From positions 27,243,969 through 27,303,968 of the forward strand of contig CM043942.1 of the NCBI GenBank assembly GCA_014529385.2: 60,000 nt of DNA, read 5' to 3'. This DNA comes from Adiantum capillus-veneris. Its lineage: Eukaryota; Streptophyta; Polypodiopsida; Polypodiales; Pteridaceae. Below, in pieces: positions 1 through 12,142 of this stretch. A program made the position numbers and the translations under genes. The notes beneath the pieces are model-generated. The model was given only the letters and a program-made list of their open reading frames with translations, made no database searches and was not told the DNA's origin. Each line of letters starts with the position of its first letter. Position 1 is the stretch's first letter.

Positions 1-1050
1 GTAGTGCTTCTAGCAAACACTTTAGAAGATGCACAAAAGCTTATGGTTGTCCTTGAGAACTTTTGCTTGCATAGTGGGCTGATTGTAAATGAATCCAAAA
101 CAAAGGTTATGCTTGTGAAAACCAACCATAAGGAGAAGCCATGCATTGTGTACAACAACGAGACACTTGAAGTTGTTGAGAGCTTTAAGTACCTTGGCCT
201 TGAGGTTCCATCCAATCACAAGTGGCATGAATGTGCTATGCGTCGTTTGGAAGCGGGAAAGAGAGCATATTATGCATTTGAGAACATGTGTAATGCGGGA
301 AACATCAAGTGTTGGGTTCTCAAGAAGTATCTTTTTGATGCATTGGTGATACCGGTTCTTCTTTATGGAGTTGAAGTGTGGGGCGGGAGCATCTCAAAGT
401 CTACTTGGAAAGAGTTTGAGAATGTCCAAAAGCGTTTTCTTACAAACTTTCTCCAAGTTAAGACACAAACACCATATATGCTCCTACTTCTTGAGTCGGG
501 ATCTCTTCCAATTGAGGTTATGGGCATGGAAAGGGTTGTGGAGTACATGATAAAGATGCGTCAAAACCCCTCACATCAACTTCCTACAATTGCATGGGAA
601 GCAAGCAAAAAAGTTCAAAAGACGCATAAAAGCAAGATCTTGAGCACGGGATGGATGCAAGACATAAAGAAGTGGTTTGGGAGATGGGATGCATTACACT
701 TGCTACATGATGCTTCAATTGACTCTCAAGTGAATGAAGCTTTTCTACAACACCAATGTATTACGGCTTGGGAGAAATCCGGTGGGTCACGCTTCATACA
801 TTACACCACCTATATTGCCCCCAACTACAAAACCATGTTCTTCGCTGAGAGAGGAAACCGTACTCACACTTACATGCTTGAGCCTATTCCCTTGTCCGCG
901 ATACGCACTATCGCAGCAATTCGTCTTAGCTCCCATTTTCTTCGATGCGAGATAGGGCGTTGGGGCAATGGAGAAGAGTCAAATCGATTGTGCACATTAT
1001 GCTCACTGCAAGTTCGAGAGTCTGAGTACCACACACTACTAGAGTGCTAA
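1..1050 (+). CDS. LINE ORF2 C-terminal part (RT thumb and zinc knuckle), partial
   Basis: The open frame is 349 codons from the window edge to TAA at 1048-1050. It begins just after the catalytic YVDD box of a LINE reverse transcriptase, with LLANTLEDAQKLMVVLENFC, then the typical segment in which the enzyme recalls 'N..KTKVM' (about residues 32-37) and FKYLGLEVP (about 62-70). The last 20 residues hold a zinc knuckle of form C-x2-C-x9-H-x4-C, as found at the C-terminus of L1-like ORF2 proteins. In an active element this protein nicks DNA and copies the element's RNA at the target. No stop interrupts this part, unlike the second copy, which has a TAG near 59773. The true start lies upstream of the window. 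The family assignment is firm; the clade within LINEs is not resolved. Confidence 0.85.
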   Translation, partial: VVLLANTLEDAQKLMVVLENFCLHSGLIVNESKTKVMLVKTNHKEKPCIVYNNETLEVVESFKYLGLEVPSNHKWHECAMRRLEAGKRAYYAFENMCNAGNIKCWVLKKYLFDALVIPVLLYGVEVWGGSISKSTWKEFENVQKRFLTNFLQVKTQTPYMLLLLESGSLPIEVMGMERVVEYMIKMRQNPSHQLPTIAWEASKKVQKTHKSKILSTGWMQDIKKWFGRWDALHLLHDASIDSQVNEAFLQHQCITAWEKSGGSRFIHYTTYIAPNYKTMFFAERGNRTHTYMLEPIPLSAIRTIAAIRLSSHFLRCEIGRWGNGEESNRLCTLCSLQVRESEYHTLLEC

Positions 1051-1414
<364 letters not shown>

Positions 1415-1470
1415 GGCTCAACAAAAAACACCCAACGTGCTCGATTAGGGCCCTCTATGATATTAAGTTG

Positions 1471-1720
1471 TAGCCCGGCAGGCTTTAGGGTTTTCCCGAC
1501 GGGCCCATAGGGAAAATGCATAAGCCTAGTTTTCCCGGCATGCCCGTAGGGAAAATGCATAAGCCCGGTGGGGCCCGGTGGGAAAACGCAAAAGCCCGGC
1601 GGGCATTTTGTTGGTTTCCAGGTTTCTCTGAACCGGCTTGTTTGTGATCATGTTAACTGTGATTATGTAAATATGTCAACAAGACCTTGAGATCACACAA
1701 ATTTTTTGGTGATTATACAA
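1471..1720 (-). repeat. Dispersed GC-rich palindromic repeat, copy 1
   Basis: Three to four imperfect, roughly 40-bp units of the form AAGCCCGGCGGGC..GGGAAAATGCAT lie at 1471-1610 in otherwise AT-rich DNA. They are followed by a flank containing GATCATGTTAACTGTGATTATG. The reverse complement of the block and flank resembles 42960-43160, so this is a dispersed family rather than local low complexity. No ORF. It may be the end of a DNA transposon, but no terminal repeats were identified. Confidence 0.6.
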
Positions 1721-1739
1721 ATACTAATTCCCTGTCTGG

Positions 1740-4290
1740 CACACACGTCGATCAAGGTAGTGCCAAGCACGTGGCCCCTGTCTCACAGTATCATCATTTC
1801 CCATATTGGAGTCCTGCGTAGGGCCCCATGCCTCCAAGATGCAAGCATAGGTGATTACATATGGGGAAATGCCCTCATTTTGCATCCGTTAAAAACATCC
1901 TAGAGCTTCTTGGCCCTGTCCTTGTTGGGAACATCTCGTAATCAATGCGTTCCAAGAGACGATATTCCGGATAGGAAGCTTGTCAAGAACTTTTTGAGCT
2001 TTTTGAAGTATTTGGCATACATGTTAACCAAGGCATTTCCAAGCACGACGTCTTTTTTTAACTGCCCTTGCCATAAAATAGCATAGTGAATAACTTTTCC
2101 CATATCAGCATCTTGTGTCATGCCACATGTCTTACGATGCAAGTGAAGGTAATTGCAATTGGAGAAATGCCATCTTTTTGCATCTGCTAAAAGATTCCTT
2201 GAGGTTCTAGGCATTGTCCCTATTGGGAAAATCCTGCAATCAATGCACTCCAAGAGATGACATTCTGGATAAGAAGCTCATGAAGCAAGTTCTGTGCTTT
2301 TTGACGTGCACTACATTTGGCATACATGTCCACTAGTCGACCAAGGCAATGTCAAGCATGAAAGTGTAGGTGATTGCATCTCAAGAGATGCACTCTCTTC
2401 TCATGCATTGAAAACAACCCAAAGCTTCTTGGCCCTGCTAGGCAGAGACAAACCTAGATGGCCTATGTGAACCTGCAGGAATCCTCTTGGCAAGAAATTA
2501 GGCATGTTTCTTTTGGACGATAGCATGGTTGGCCCTTTTAGAGATTGTAGCACTTTTTTAAAAAATTAACATGGGGTAGCGCTTGATCATATTTTTAATT
2601 AACTTGGGTAGCGCTATTTTGATCAAGGGATATTGTTGTGCCCCACAACATGTTGTGTGTATCCTGCAATCAACACATTGCAAAGCCCTGATCACATTGC
2701 AAAGCCCTGATCTCATCACAAATTTTGTAGCAACCCCTGATCTCATCACAAATTATGTCATATCAACCAAAGCACCACCAAGTATGACATTTGTCTGCAG
2801 CGGACACTAACTAGCTAACTCACTGTAAATTTTGTTACCCATGTTAACGCCTTGCATAAGGCCACATTTGCATTTCAAGAGAGACCTTTCCTTCATATCC
2901 GGTGCGGTTTCTTGCCAGAGCCATGTTGAGCATATCATGCAATCAAGGCGTTGAAGTGATGACATTCCGGAAAGAAGTCCATCAAGAACTTCCATGTACT
3001 TTCATGAGAGTACCACATTGGGTATACACACTCACCAATGTACTCCATAAATATGTGAATAGTGCAGAAATTTCCTAGAGACAACTATAGCCGTCCTATT
3101 CTGCAAGCTTTATAGCTTCATGGTCCTTGCTTGTCATCCGCTACAATAGTGTGCTCCAAGAGATGATGTTTTGGACAAGAAGCTTGTCAAGAAGCATAGG
3201 TTCCTTTTGAAGTACACCACATTCGACATACATGCTAACCAAGGCAGTACCACACACAAAATTTTGTTTCATTAGCCCCTGACTAACAATATCATCATGA
3301 TTTATATTGCCCATATGCGCGTTCTGCATAGTGACACATGCCTTCAAGATGCAAGAATAGGTTGTTGCATCTAGATAAATTTCCACACTTTTCATCCACT
3401 AAAAACAACCCAAAGCTTTTTGTCCCTACCCCTGTTGAGTATATCTTGCAATCAATGCATTTTGAGAGATGACATTCTAGATAGAATGCTCCTCTAGCAC
3501 TTCCAAGTTGCTAGCGTAGGTGATTGAAATGCCCTTGCTTTGCATCTACTAAAAGCAATCAAAGTTTTCCTGGAGTTATCTTTGTTGTGCATATCCTGCA
3601 ATCAATGCACTCTAAGAGATGACATTTTGAACAAAAATCTCTTGACGCAAGTTAAATGCCCTTTCTTCGCATGTGTTGAAAATAGCCCATATTTTCCTGG
3701 TCTTGTCCTTGCTAGGCATATCCCCCAATCAATGCACTCCAAGAGATGACATTCTAGAAGAAAAGCTCCTGTCGCAAGCTTTGTGCTTTTTGAAGTACAC
3801 CACATTTGGCATACATGTCGACCAAGGCAGTGCCAAGCACTACGTTGTTTTGAAACAACCCTTGACTAACAAGATCATTATGAATATTTTTGCCCATATG
3901 AGCATGTTGCATAGTGTCACATGCCTTCAAAGGTGATTGCATATGGAGAGATGTCCTTGCTTCTCATCTGCTGCAATATTGTCTCCAAGAGATGATATTT
4001 TAGACAAGAATCTTGTGAGGAAGCATATATTCTTTCTAAAGTACACCATAATTGGCATACATGTTAACCAAGGTAGTGCCACACACAAAATTTTGTTTCA
4101 ACAACCTTTGAATAACAATATCATCATGAATTATGTTTTCCGTATTGGCATTCTTCATAGTGTCACATGCCTTTGAGATGCAAGCATAGGTGATTGCATC
4201 TAAATAAATGCTCTCACTTCACATCCACTAAAACCAGCCCAAATATTTATGTTCCTATCCCTTTTGAGTATATCCTGCAATCAACATATA
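1740..4290 (-). pseudogene. Pentatricopeptide-repeat (PPR, PLS-type) pseudogene array, main part
   Basis: On the minus strand the same protein phrases recur about every 250-300 bp, close to one P-L-S triplet. Examples are NIVSWNALI..CSQQGQGQEAL with TYACILEA (about 1960-1780), GNALVNMYAK (about 2040), TYSCILKACVTMQNAHMG and GTALVSMYVECGVLQK (3395-3200), and GTALVDMYAKCGVLQKAQ (about 3830). PPR proteins bind single-stranded RNA one base per repeat, mostly in plastids and mitochondria. PLS-class proteins select cytidines for editing. Stops and frameshifts fall in nearly every repeat, no E or DYW tail is visible, and no start can be chosen, so this is a dead fragment. The array was cut by the Copia-1 insertion at 4381; one more repeat lies at 8945-9250. 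Exact limits are uncertain. Confidence 0.75.
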
Positions 4291-4381
4291 TCTTACTGCT
4301 TAGCACAAGCTTTAAGTGTGCTGACCTCTTCGCATCCATGTTTGCTTGCATAGAAGATATTGTTGCTTTCTTGGCTCTACT

Positions 4382-4573
4382 TGAAGGAGTACGAGCGGAA
4401 GTGTGACACGAGAGAGAGTGCGAGAAGAAGAGCATGAAGATATGGTGAACTCGCTCTACTGTAATGTGTAGAGCATAGTGAGTTCTTATTAGGTTTTTAC
4501 AAAAGAATATGTGTACATACCTGGCAGCCCGCCCACTTACCTGGGCGACCACATTGGGCTTTATACCCCAACA
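4382..4573 (-). repeat. Copia-1 3' LTR
   Basis: A 192-bp terminal repeat with TG/CA ends, paired with 8549-8740 without indels and with 8 substitutions, most of them transitions. Confidence 0.97.
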
Positions 4574-4584
4574 ACCTCCAACTT
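4574..4584 (-). other. Copia-1 polypurine tract
   Basis: In element orientation AAGTTGGAGGT abuts the 3' LTR. This is the expected place of the primer for plus-strand DNA synthesis. It is short and not purely purine. Confidence 0.65.
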
Positions 4585-4662
4585 AAAGTCCAATGTGGTA
4601 CTTTAAGTGTGAGAGAAGCTATGATACAAGCTAATATACAAGAGATGTAGAGAAGTGATGTA

Positions 4663-7600
4663 CTACCCTACACCTAACTGCTTGCGAAAATGCGCAAAGC
4701 TCTCTGAGGGAAGTCCTTTTGTAAGTAGATCAGCAGGATTTTCTGTGGTGTGAACTTTGACAAGCTGAAGTTGCTTATCCTCGAGCATTTCCCTGATGAA
4801 ATGATACTTCACATCCAGATGCTTTGTCTTTGAGTGATAAACTGGATTGCGAGCCAATTGTATATCACTTTGACTATCACAATATAACACGGGCATCTCT
4901 TCTTTGATTCCCAAATCTGCTACTAGTCGATTAAGCCAAATTGATTCTTTTCATGCCTCTGATGCTGCAACATATTCAGCCTCTGTAGTAGACTGAGTAA
5001 CACAATCTTGTAATCTAGAACGCCATGATACTGCTCCACCAGCCAATGTAAAGACATACCCTGACGTAGACCTTCGGTTGTCTAAGTCACCTGCAAAATC
5101 TGAGTCTGTAAAACCCTTTACACTTAGCTCCTGACTCCCATAGCATATACGCATACTCTTTGTAGCTTTCAGGTATCTCAATATTCCTTTCACTGCCTCC
5201 CAATGTTTCTTGCTTGGGTTTGACATGTATTGACTTACTACTCCCACTGCAAATGCAATGTCTGGGCGAGTAGCAATCATTGCATACATCAAACTACCCA
5301 CTGCATACGCATATGGAACCTTATCCATTTCAGCCTGTTCTTCCTCAGACACGGGACAATCTTGTTTGCTAAGTTTCACATATGGTGGCAATGGAACACT
5401 CAATGCCTTTCCCTTCTCCATATTGAAACGTTGCAAAACCTTGTCAATATACTCTATTTGAGATAACCCAATCAACTTCTTTGATCTGTCTCTCTCAATG
5501 CGCATACCAAGTATATGACTTGCCTCACCCATATCTTTCATGTCAAACGATTTTGCCATCTTTGACTTCAAAGCTGAAATTTCTTCCAAGTGCTTGCCAG
5601 CAATCAACATGTCATCCACATACAAAATAAGGATCAGCCAACTACCATCCTTAGCCTTCTTTGTATATAGACAGTGATCGAACTCACTACGTTTGTAGCC
5701 TTGAGAAAGCATAAACTTGTGGAATTTATGGTACCATGCCCTCGGTGATTGTTTTAAGCCATAAAGACTCTTTAACAACTGGCATACCCAATCTTCCTTG
5801 CCTTTCTCAACAAACCCTTCTGGCTGCTGCATGTAAATTTCCACATCTAAATCACCATGCAAGAACGCTGTCTTGACATCCATTTGGTGCAACACCAAAT
5901 CTAATATGGCAACCAATGCAAGAAAGCATCTCAATGTAGTCATCTTGACCACCGGAGAGAAGACTTCATCAAAGTCAATGCCTTGTTCTTGCTTAAAGCC
6001 CTTGGCAACAAGCCTTGCTTTGTACTTTGGCTGACTATCATGAGCGGTGATCTTATACCTGTAAACCCATTTACAAGGTAGAGCCTTTTTGCCCTATGGT
6101 AATTTAACTAGATTCCATGTCTTGTTTTTATGCAGAGCTGTCATCTCTGATTGCATGGCCAATTGCCAATTCCCGGAGTCCTTCATTTGCACTGCTTCCT
6201 TGTAACATGAAGGCTCATTGCAATCAGTCAACATGACATAGTTCATAGATGGAACAAACCTATCAGGAGGTCGAGTGACACGTCCAGATCTACGCACAAT
6301 AGGTGGATCAAGCTCAGCCACAACCTATGGTTCCACTCTATCCTGTCCTTGCTCCTCTTGAGCCCTGACATTTTGTCTTGCACGTGCAGGTCCATCTTCT
6401 TGGAAGACAACTCTTCTAATCTCCTCAACCCTCTCTGGTTTAGAATGATATTTGGATTCATTAAAGTGAACATCATTGCTGCGGACAACCTTTCTGGAGT
6501 CGGGATCCCAAAGTCTGTACCCCATCTCACCATAATTACCATAGCCTAGAAAGATGCACTTTCTACTCTTTGGCTCAAGTTTGTTCCTAAATTCCTTTGG
6601 AACATGAGTATATGCCTCACAGCCAAAGACTCCGAGATGCTTGTATAAGGGCATTTTGCCTGACCATACCATCTCTGGCACTGAATCCTTCTGCAAAACC
6701 TTGCTAGGAGATCTATTTACAAGATGAACAGTTGTTGATACAGCTTCAGCCCAAAACCCATTTGGCAGCTGTGCATTAGACAACATACTTCTGACCTTCT
6801 CTTGTATGGTCCTATTCATCCTCTCAGCAACACCATTTTGAGGAGGATTGTAAGGAGCAGTAAGTTCACGTTTTATACCTTTTGACTCACAAAAGTCCTG
6901 AAAGTTCTTTGAAACATACTCTCCACCATTGTCAGTGCGTAAGCATTTAAGCTTCTTGCCATTCTGATTCTCCACAAGTGTCACAAACGTTTTGAAAACA
7001 CTAAACGCTTCATCCTTGTGCTTGAGAAAGTAAACCCATACTTTCCTCGAGTAATCATCTATAAATGTCATAAAGTAAGAAGCTCCCCCTAGAGATAGGT
7101 TAGGCATAGGTCCACACAAATCACTATGAACAAGTGCCAACTGTGTATCTCTTCTACTGCTTCTATGCTTATGTGGTTGCTGTGTTTGCTTACCATACAG
7201 ACAATGTTCACAGAATTCAAAATCATTAAATGAAAAGCCAGGAAAATAACCAGAACGAGACTGGATTTCCATTCCCTTCTTCGACATATGTCCTAACCGG
7301 CTATGCCACAAAGAAACGTTCGGCTGCTCGGTTACATTGATTACACTTTTAGAGACATTTGATACATAAATCATGTAAAGTCCTCCAGACTTTACTCCAT
7401 GTGCTACTGTCATAGAACCCTTGGATATCTTCCACATGTTCTGTCCAAAAGTGGTGACGTAGCCAACATCATCAAGTAAACATGTGCTGATCAAGCTCTT
7501 TGTAATCGCGGGAACATGTCTCACATTCTTTAGCGTGAAAGAAGAGCCATTCTGAAACTTCAATTGAACATCTCCAACACCTAAGATCTCACATGTCTGC

Positions 7601-8472
7601 CCATTGCCTAGCCAAACATGATCTTTACTGGTCACATAAGAGGTAAACCACTCCTTGTTTGGAGACACATGAAGTGATGCCCCTGAGTCTATAATCCAGT
7701 CACTCAGTGCATTTCCATCACATGTTGTAAGAAGAGCTGAGTCCATTGTATTCTTCAAGAAGTAGATGTCTCCTGACACTAGACTCTCATCCTCTGCAAC
7801 AGTGTTTGTCACATTTATTTCTTGAATCTTCACTGAGGACTTGTTGTTCTCACCATGGTCTTCTGCTTTCTCTTTGCCTTTTTCTGCTTTCCATTCTCTG
7901 CAGTCTCTTTTCATGTGACCCTTCTTGCCACAATGGTAGCATTCTATGTCACTCTTGCCTTTAGCACTGCGGGACTTGCTACGAGACTGATTCCTCTTTC
8001 CACCTTTGTACTTTTCTTTGGTCCTTCCCCTGACAACTAAGGCTGTTCCTTTGCCTTTGTCCATTGTCTTTCTATTGGTTTCTTCAGTAAGCAGACTTCC
8101 TTCTACACCTGCTATGTTCAAACCATCTGGAGGTGCAAAATTACTCAAAGCTGTGCAAAATGTGTCCCAACTTTCCGGCAATGTGATCAACAGGAACATA
8201 GCTCTAACAGGTTCATCAAACTTGACACCTTGAGCTGACAACTGACTATAGATTGTGTTGAATTCATTCAGATGATTGGACATAGGTGTCCCTTCTTTCA
8301 TCTTCAAGTCAACAAGCTTCTTAAGCCAGTATACCTGTGAAGCTGCACTCTGCTTCTCATAAAGATCACTCAGCTTTAACCATGCTTGATAAGCGGACAT
8401 CTCGTCTGCTACATTGAAGTAAACGCTTTCTGCCAAAGTCAGCATAATGGTAGAAAGTGCCAATTCATCCAT
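4663..8472 (-). pseudogene. Copia-1 Gag-Pol polyprotein, three in-frame stops, truncated Gag
   Basis: A single frame of about 1270 codons runs from ATG at 8470-8472 to 4663. It is broken only by TAG at 6325-6327, TAG at 6094-6096 and TGA at 4951-4953. Domain order is Copia-type: Gag (UBN2-like, e.g. WLKLSDLYEKQ), zinc knuckle CYHCGKKGHMKRDC (about 7940-7900), aspartic protease IIDSGASLHV (about 7690), GAG-pre-integrase with HHCC, integrase core (DLCGP, RTDNGGEY, QNGVAERMN), reverse transcriptase with YVDD (5612-5623), and RNase H with TDSDFAGD. The two TAG codons sit where CAG (Gln) is plausible. The Gag N-terminus of about 60 residues usual in this family is missing: the ATG lies only about 60 bp inside the primer-binding site. 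The element therefore looks internally deleted and could not act alone. Confidence 0.93.
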
Positions 8473-8534
8473 TTCGCTCCAATCTGAGCTGGTGACTCTA
8501 GCTTCTTGCAGTGCTGCCCCGAGCCTCGATCTGA

Positions 8535-8546
8535 GCTCTGATACCA
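8535..8546 (-). other. Copia-1 primer-binding site
   Basis: In element orientation TGGTATCAGAGC follows the 5' LTR after a 2-nt spacer. It complements the 3' end of initiator tRNA-Met, the usual Copia primer. Confidence 0.92.
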
Positions 8547-8548
8547 GT

Positions 8549-8740
8549 TGAAGGAGTACGAGCGGAAGTGCGACGCGAGAGAGAGTGCGAGAAGAAGAGC
8601 ACGACGATATGGTGAACTCTCTCTACTGTAATGTGTAGAGCATAGTCAGTTCTTATTAGGTTTTTACAAAAGAATATGTGTACATACCTAGCGGCCCGCC
8701 CACTTACCTGGGCGACCACATTGGGCTTTATACCCCAACA
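8549..8740 (-). repeat. Copia-1 5' LTR
   Basis: Partner of 4382-4573. It is followed on the plus strand by the second CTACT target copy at 8741-8745. Confidence 0.97.
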
Positions 8741-8745
8741 CTACT

Positions 8746-8944
8746 CTGTGACCATATGACATCGCTTCTAGTAAATTATATAGCTCTTTGAAAAGGTGTC
8801 AGCAATTGGCTATAAAAAGAAAGCATAGATTTGAAAAGCGAGCATAGAGGAGCTTTTATCGGTCGTATGATGCTGCCACTAATCTAATGTAAGATAACTG
8901 GACTACATGGATGAAGCTACATGCTCAGATATTCTATATGAGAA
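8746..8944. other. Intergenic, nothing recognised
   Basis: DNA between the Copia-1 target copy and the last PPR fragment. No coding or repeat signal was recognised. Confidence 0.5.
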
Positions 8945-9250
8945 TAGTGTCACATGCCTTCAAAGGTGATTGCATCTGGAGAGACGCCCTTGCTTCTCAT
9001 CCGTTACAATAGTGTACTCCAAGAGATGATGTTTTGGACAAGAAGCTTAGGTGCTTTCTAAAGTACACCACATCTAGCATACATGTCAACCAAGGCAATG
9101 CCATGCACATTATTTGGTTTCAATAGTCCTTGGATAACAATATCATCATGAATTATCTTGCCCATATTGGCATTTGGTATTGTGGCACATGCCTTCAAGA
9201 TGCAAGCATAGGTGATTGCATCTAGATAAATGCCCTTACTTTTCACTTTT
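8945..9250 (-). pseudogene. PPR pseudogene array, displaced last repeat
   Basis: The minus strand encodes TYACILKACATIPNANMG and, after the helix linker, GIALVDMYARCGVL. This is the same L/S repeat wording as at 1740-4290. The plus-strand text at 8949-9050 is also close to 3916-4020 (GTCACATGCCTTCAAAGGTGA..). It is the continuation of the PPR array pushed 4.4 kb away by Copia-1. The frame stops after one repeat. Confidence 0.75.
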
Positions 9251-9603
9251 CATCCAAATCTTGTTCGTCTCCTCGAGTTCTTTGATTTGAGTTCTAGTTT
9301 GTGTCAATCGGAGTTCGCAACAAAAAGTTATGTTGTTTTTACTCCAATCGAGCTTAATGGAGCTTTCGTCCTTGTGCGTCTTTGTGAAGCATTCACGATC
9401 GGTTTTCTAATTTTGGCGTTAACTTTTTGGAGCAAATTTAGCCTTTTGCTATTCATATTGTGGCTGTCAATCTTGCATCTGAAGTCACTCTATTTTGAGG
9501 ACTCTTTTATTATTAATGTCTCCTTTTACCTGCTTTTTTGGCCTCACCATATATGGTGTGCAAATTCTACAATCTTATCTTATACGTCTTCTCACAACCA
9601 GAT
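9251..9603 (+). other. Leader or flank of Copia-4, no clear feature
   Basis: T-rich DNA with a 127-codon open frame (9230-9613) that has hydrophobic, low-complexity content and no recognisable domain. It may be the remains of the Copia-4 5' LTR and leader, but no partner LTR was found downstream. Confidence 0.35.
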
Positions 9604-12142
9604 ATGGCTATGACTATTCTCGTCAACGGCTTTCCTTTTGGCTAGCGTTTTGTTCCTCCTTTCCAAGGCCAAGGTTTTGCAGGCTGGAAAGCAAAGATGT
9701 TGTTAATTTTTGAAGGCAATGAACTCTTTGATGTTGTCCTTGGAAATCGTGTTTATCCGCCTTAACCTGTTAATATGGATCATGACAACCTGCTTATCAC
9801 TGAAGGACCTATATTTGAAGATTGGAATGTTACGTATATGGATTGGCAACGACCTGATAAAGCAACTCATTGGTATATTCTTTCTGCTCTTACTGATTCC
9901 CTTTTGCTTGATATGGAAGAACCTTATTATAAAATTTCAAAAGACATCTTTTACAAAAATACTTTATTTGAGAGGGTTGCTTAACAAGTTACAATATGAA
10001 TTTGGTACTACCATGACGGGACATATTGAGTCTCTCAAATTTATTATTAATCAACTTGCTGCTATCGATGATCCTATTCCACAAAAACAATTGATTACAC
10101 TTCTCCTTGATACGATGAAGGACTCTTCTTATGATAACATTGTTACCATTCTCTCTAATAAAGATGGTCTCTCGATTTGGACCAAGCCTGCATGTCTTTA
10201 ATTGAATACTCTTAACGTCAAGAACGACGTAATGCTGGTCATGATACAACTATGATTTCACAAGAGGAGACTGAGTCACAATAGATGAAACATGCTTTTT
10301 ATGCTTGAAGGCATACATTTCAACGAGGAAACCGTAGAGGTGGCCATTGCAGTAATATTTTCTCTCGTCTCAAATTTCCTAATAAGAAATGTTCTTACTG
10401 CAACAGAAATGGCCATACTGAAGATGATTGTTGGGCAGGTTAATATGATGAAGAGTACAATATTACAAACAACCACGTTTATCTAGAGACTCTTCTTCTT
10501 CTTCTTGTGAATATTGTGAACGATCTGATCATCCCACTCATATGTGCTATAAGCGTCGATTTGACATAGATCGTAATAGAGCATATGCTATTGAACATCG
10601 AAACAATATTGTACCAAAAACAACCTACCTCCTATGTCTAGTTACTCCAGACCAAATACTTCATATACGTGATAGATCACTTTTTATTGTCGATTCTAGT
10701 GCTACAAGAAATATGACATATCAGTCTAAGTGGCTACATAACTATCATCCACTACCAGTTCAACGTGTTGTTTATCTTGCTGATGATACGACTTGTCAAG
10801 TAGAGGGTATTGGAGATATATATCTTGGTACCTTATCTTCTTCCACTCAAATTTTGTGAGGAGTATTACATATACCAGATCATCAACGTAATCTTCTTTC
10901 AGTTTCTAAACTTGTTGATCTTGGTCTCTTTGTTGGATTTAATCATACCAAATGCCAAATTGAGAAAGATGGACAGACTATAGCCACTGCTCCTCGAAAT
11001 GGTAATTTGTTTGAACTCTCTCTCAATGATGTTGTTTCAAAATGTTGTCATTGCTCCAGGTGATCATGGTTGAAAAGTATGGCATCACTGTTTTGTTCAT
11101 GCTGATTCCTCAGAACTCCTTGATCTTCAGCGTCGTGATCTTGTCCATGGCATGGATCTTAAAGCTCATCCCCATATGGGAATTTGTGAGTTTTGTGCTC
11201 TTGGGAAACATAATCGTAAACCCTTTCCTCTCTCAAATACAACTCATTCTCATCATATTGAATCTTGTTTATACTGATATATATGGACCTCTACCTTCTT
11301 TGAGATCACAATATTGCTACTTCATTACCTTTATTGATGATTTCTCATGGTATACGACTGTATTTCTACTTAGACAAAAATCTAAGGCCTTATCTGTTTT
11401 CAAATGATTCCAGAAGGCTGCGGAACTTCAAACTCGTCGTCACCTCAAGAAGCTTCGTAGTGAAAATGGAGGCAAATATGTTTCTTGAGAGTTTGTGAGT
11501 TACTGTGCTGACAGTGGAATTCATCATGAGCACACTATTCCATATTCACCTCAGCAGAACGGTGTTGGTGAACGAAAGAATCGCACTATTCTCAATGCTG
11601 TAAGATGTATGTTGATTCATTATGGGTTATCTCATGTTTTATGAGCTAAAGCTACAATATTTATTCAAAATTATCTTCTTACTACTGCACCCTCTGGTAA
11701 GATATCCATCACAGCATGGACAGGTGACATTCCTTCTGTATCTCATTTTTAAACCTTTGGATGTATTGCTTATATTCATGTTCCCAAAGAAACACGAACA
11801 AAGCTTGGTGCTCCTGGTCTTAAAGTTATTTTTATTGAATAATCTAACACTTCCAAAGGCCACAAATTCTATGACCGTTCCTCCAAGAAAGTAATTGTAA
11901 ATCATGATGCTACTTTTAATGAACAGCTTATGGGAGGCTCATGGTCCATGGATGATTCTGATGATACTAAATCGTTGCTTCAGGCTTTTCCATTTCTTTT
12001 AGATGATGAAACTCTTCCTATAGAGCAGCTTTCCTCTTCACAACCATCCATTCCAAATGTTTCCAATGATGATAATGATATTTTTGTCGATCTGCCTATT
12101 GATTTTGAACATGGTTCATGTCATGTTTATGTTGACGATATT
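9604..12142 (+). mobile_element. Degenerate Copia element without RT (Copia-4)
   Basis: Plus-strand relic holding Gag, protease and integrase parts in order but no RVT_2 reverse transcriptase or RNase H. No LTR pair or target duplication was identified. It differs from the Copia-1 and Copia-2/3 families in wording. The right edge is set where coding similarity gives out and a new GC-rich sequence starts. Confidence 0.7.
9604..12142 (+). pseudogene. Copia-4 Gag-protease-integrase remnant
   Basis: The likely start is ATG at 9604 (MAMTILVNGFPFG). GFAGWKAKMLLIFEG follows, the usual N-terminal Gag signature. Two zinc knuckles lie at 10390-10431 (CSYCNRNGHTEDDC) and 10506-10547 (CEYCERSDHPTHMC), now in different frames. 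The protease site reads VDSSATRNMT near 10690, with Ser replacing the catalytic-loop Gly. The integrase core shows TFIDDFSWYTTVFLLRQK (about 11330-11390), ENGGKYVS and SPQQNGVGERKNRT (about 11545). At least ten stops and several frameshifts interrupt it. After the integrase C-terminal segment the frame runs to 12193 without reaching the RT domain, so the 3' half was lost or never copied here. Confidence 0.8.

Larger units (their letters stand above)
4382..8740 (-). mobile_element. Complete Ty1/Copia LTR retrotransposon (Copia-1)
   Basis: A 4359-bp element on the minus strand. Two 192-bp LTRs (4382-4573 and 8549-8740) begin TGTTGGGG and end CTCCTTCA in element orientation. They are flanked by a perfect 5-bp target-site duplication CTACT (4377-4381, 8741-8745). 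A primer-binding site matching initiator tRNA-Met and a purine tract are present. The LTRs differ at 8 of 192 positions by eye. The coding region is one frame broken by three stops. It inserted into the PPR pseudogene array. Confidence 0.97.

Noticed and set aside
8535-8546. Initiator tRNA-Met-like sequence
   Set aside because: Only 12 nt match the tRNA 3' end, at the position of a retroelement primer site; the same holds at 27957 and 31017.
9230-9613. 127-codon plus-strand frame before Copia-4
   Set aside because: T-rich hydrophobic translation with no recognisable domain or start context; kept only as leader.
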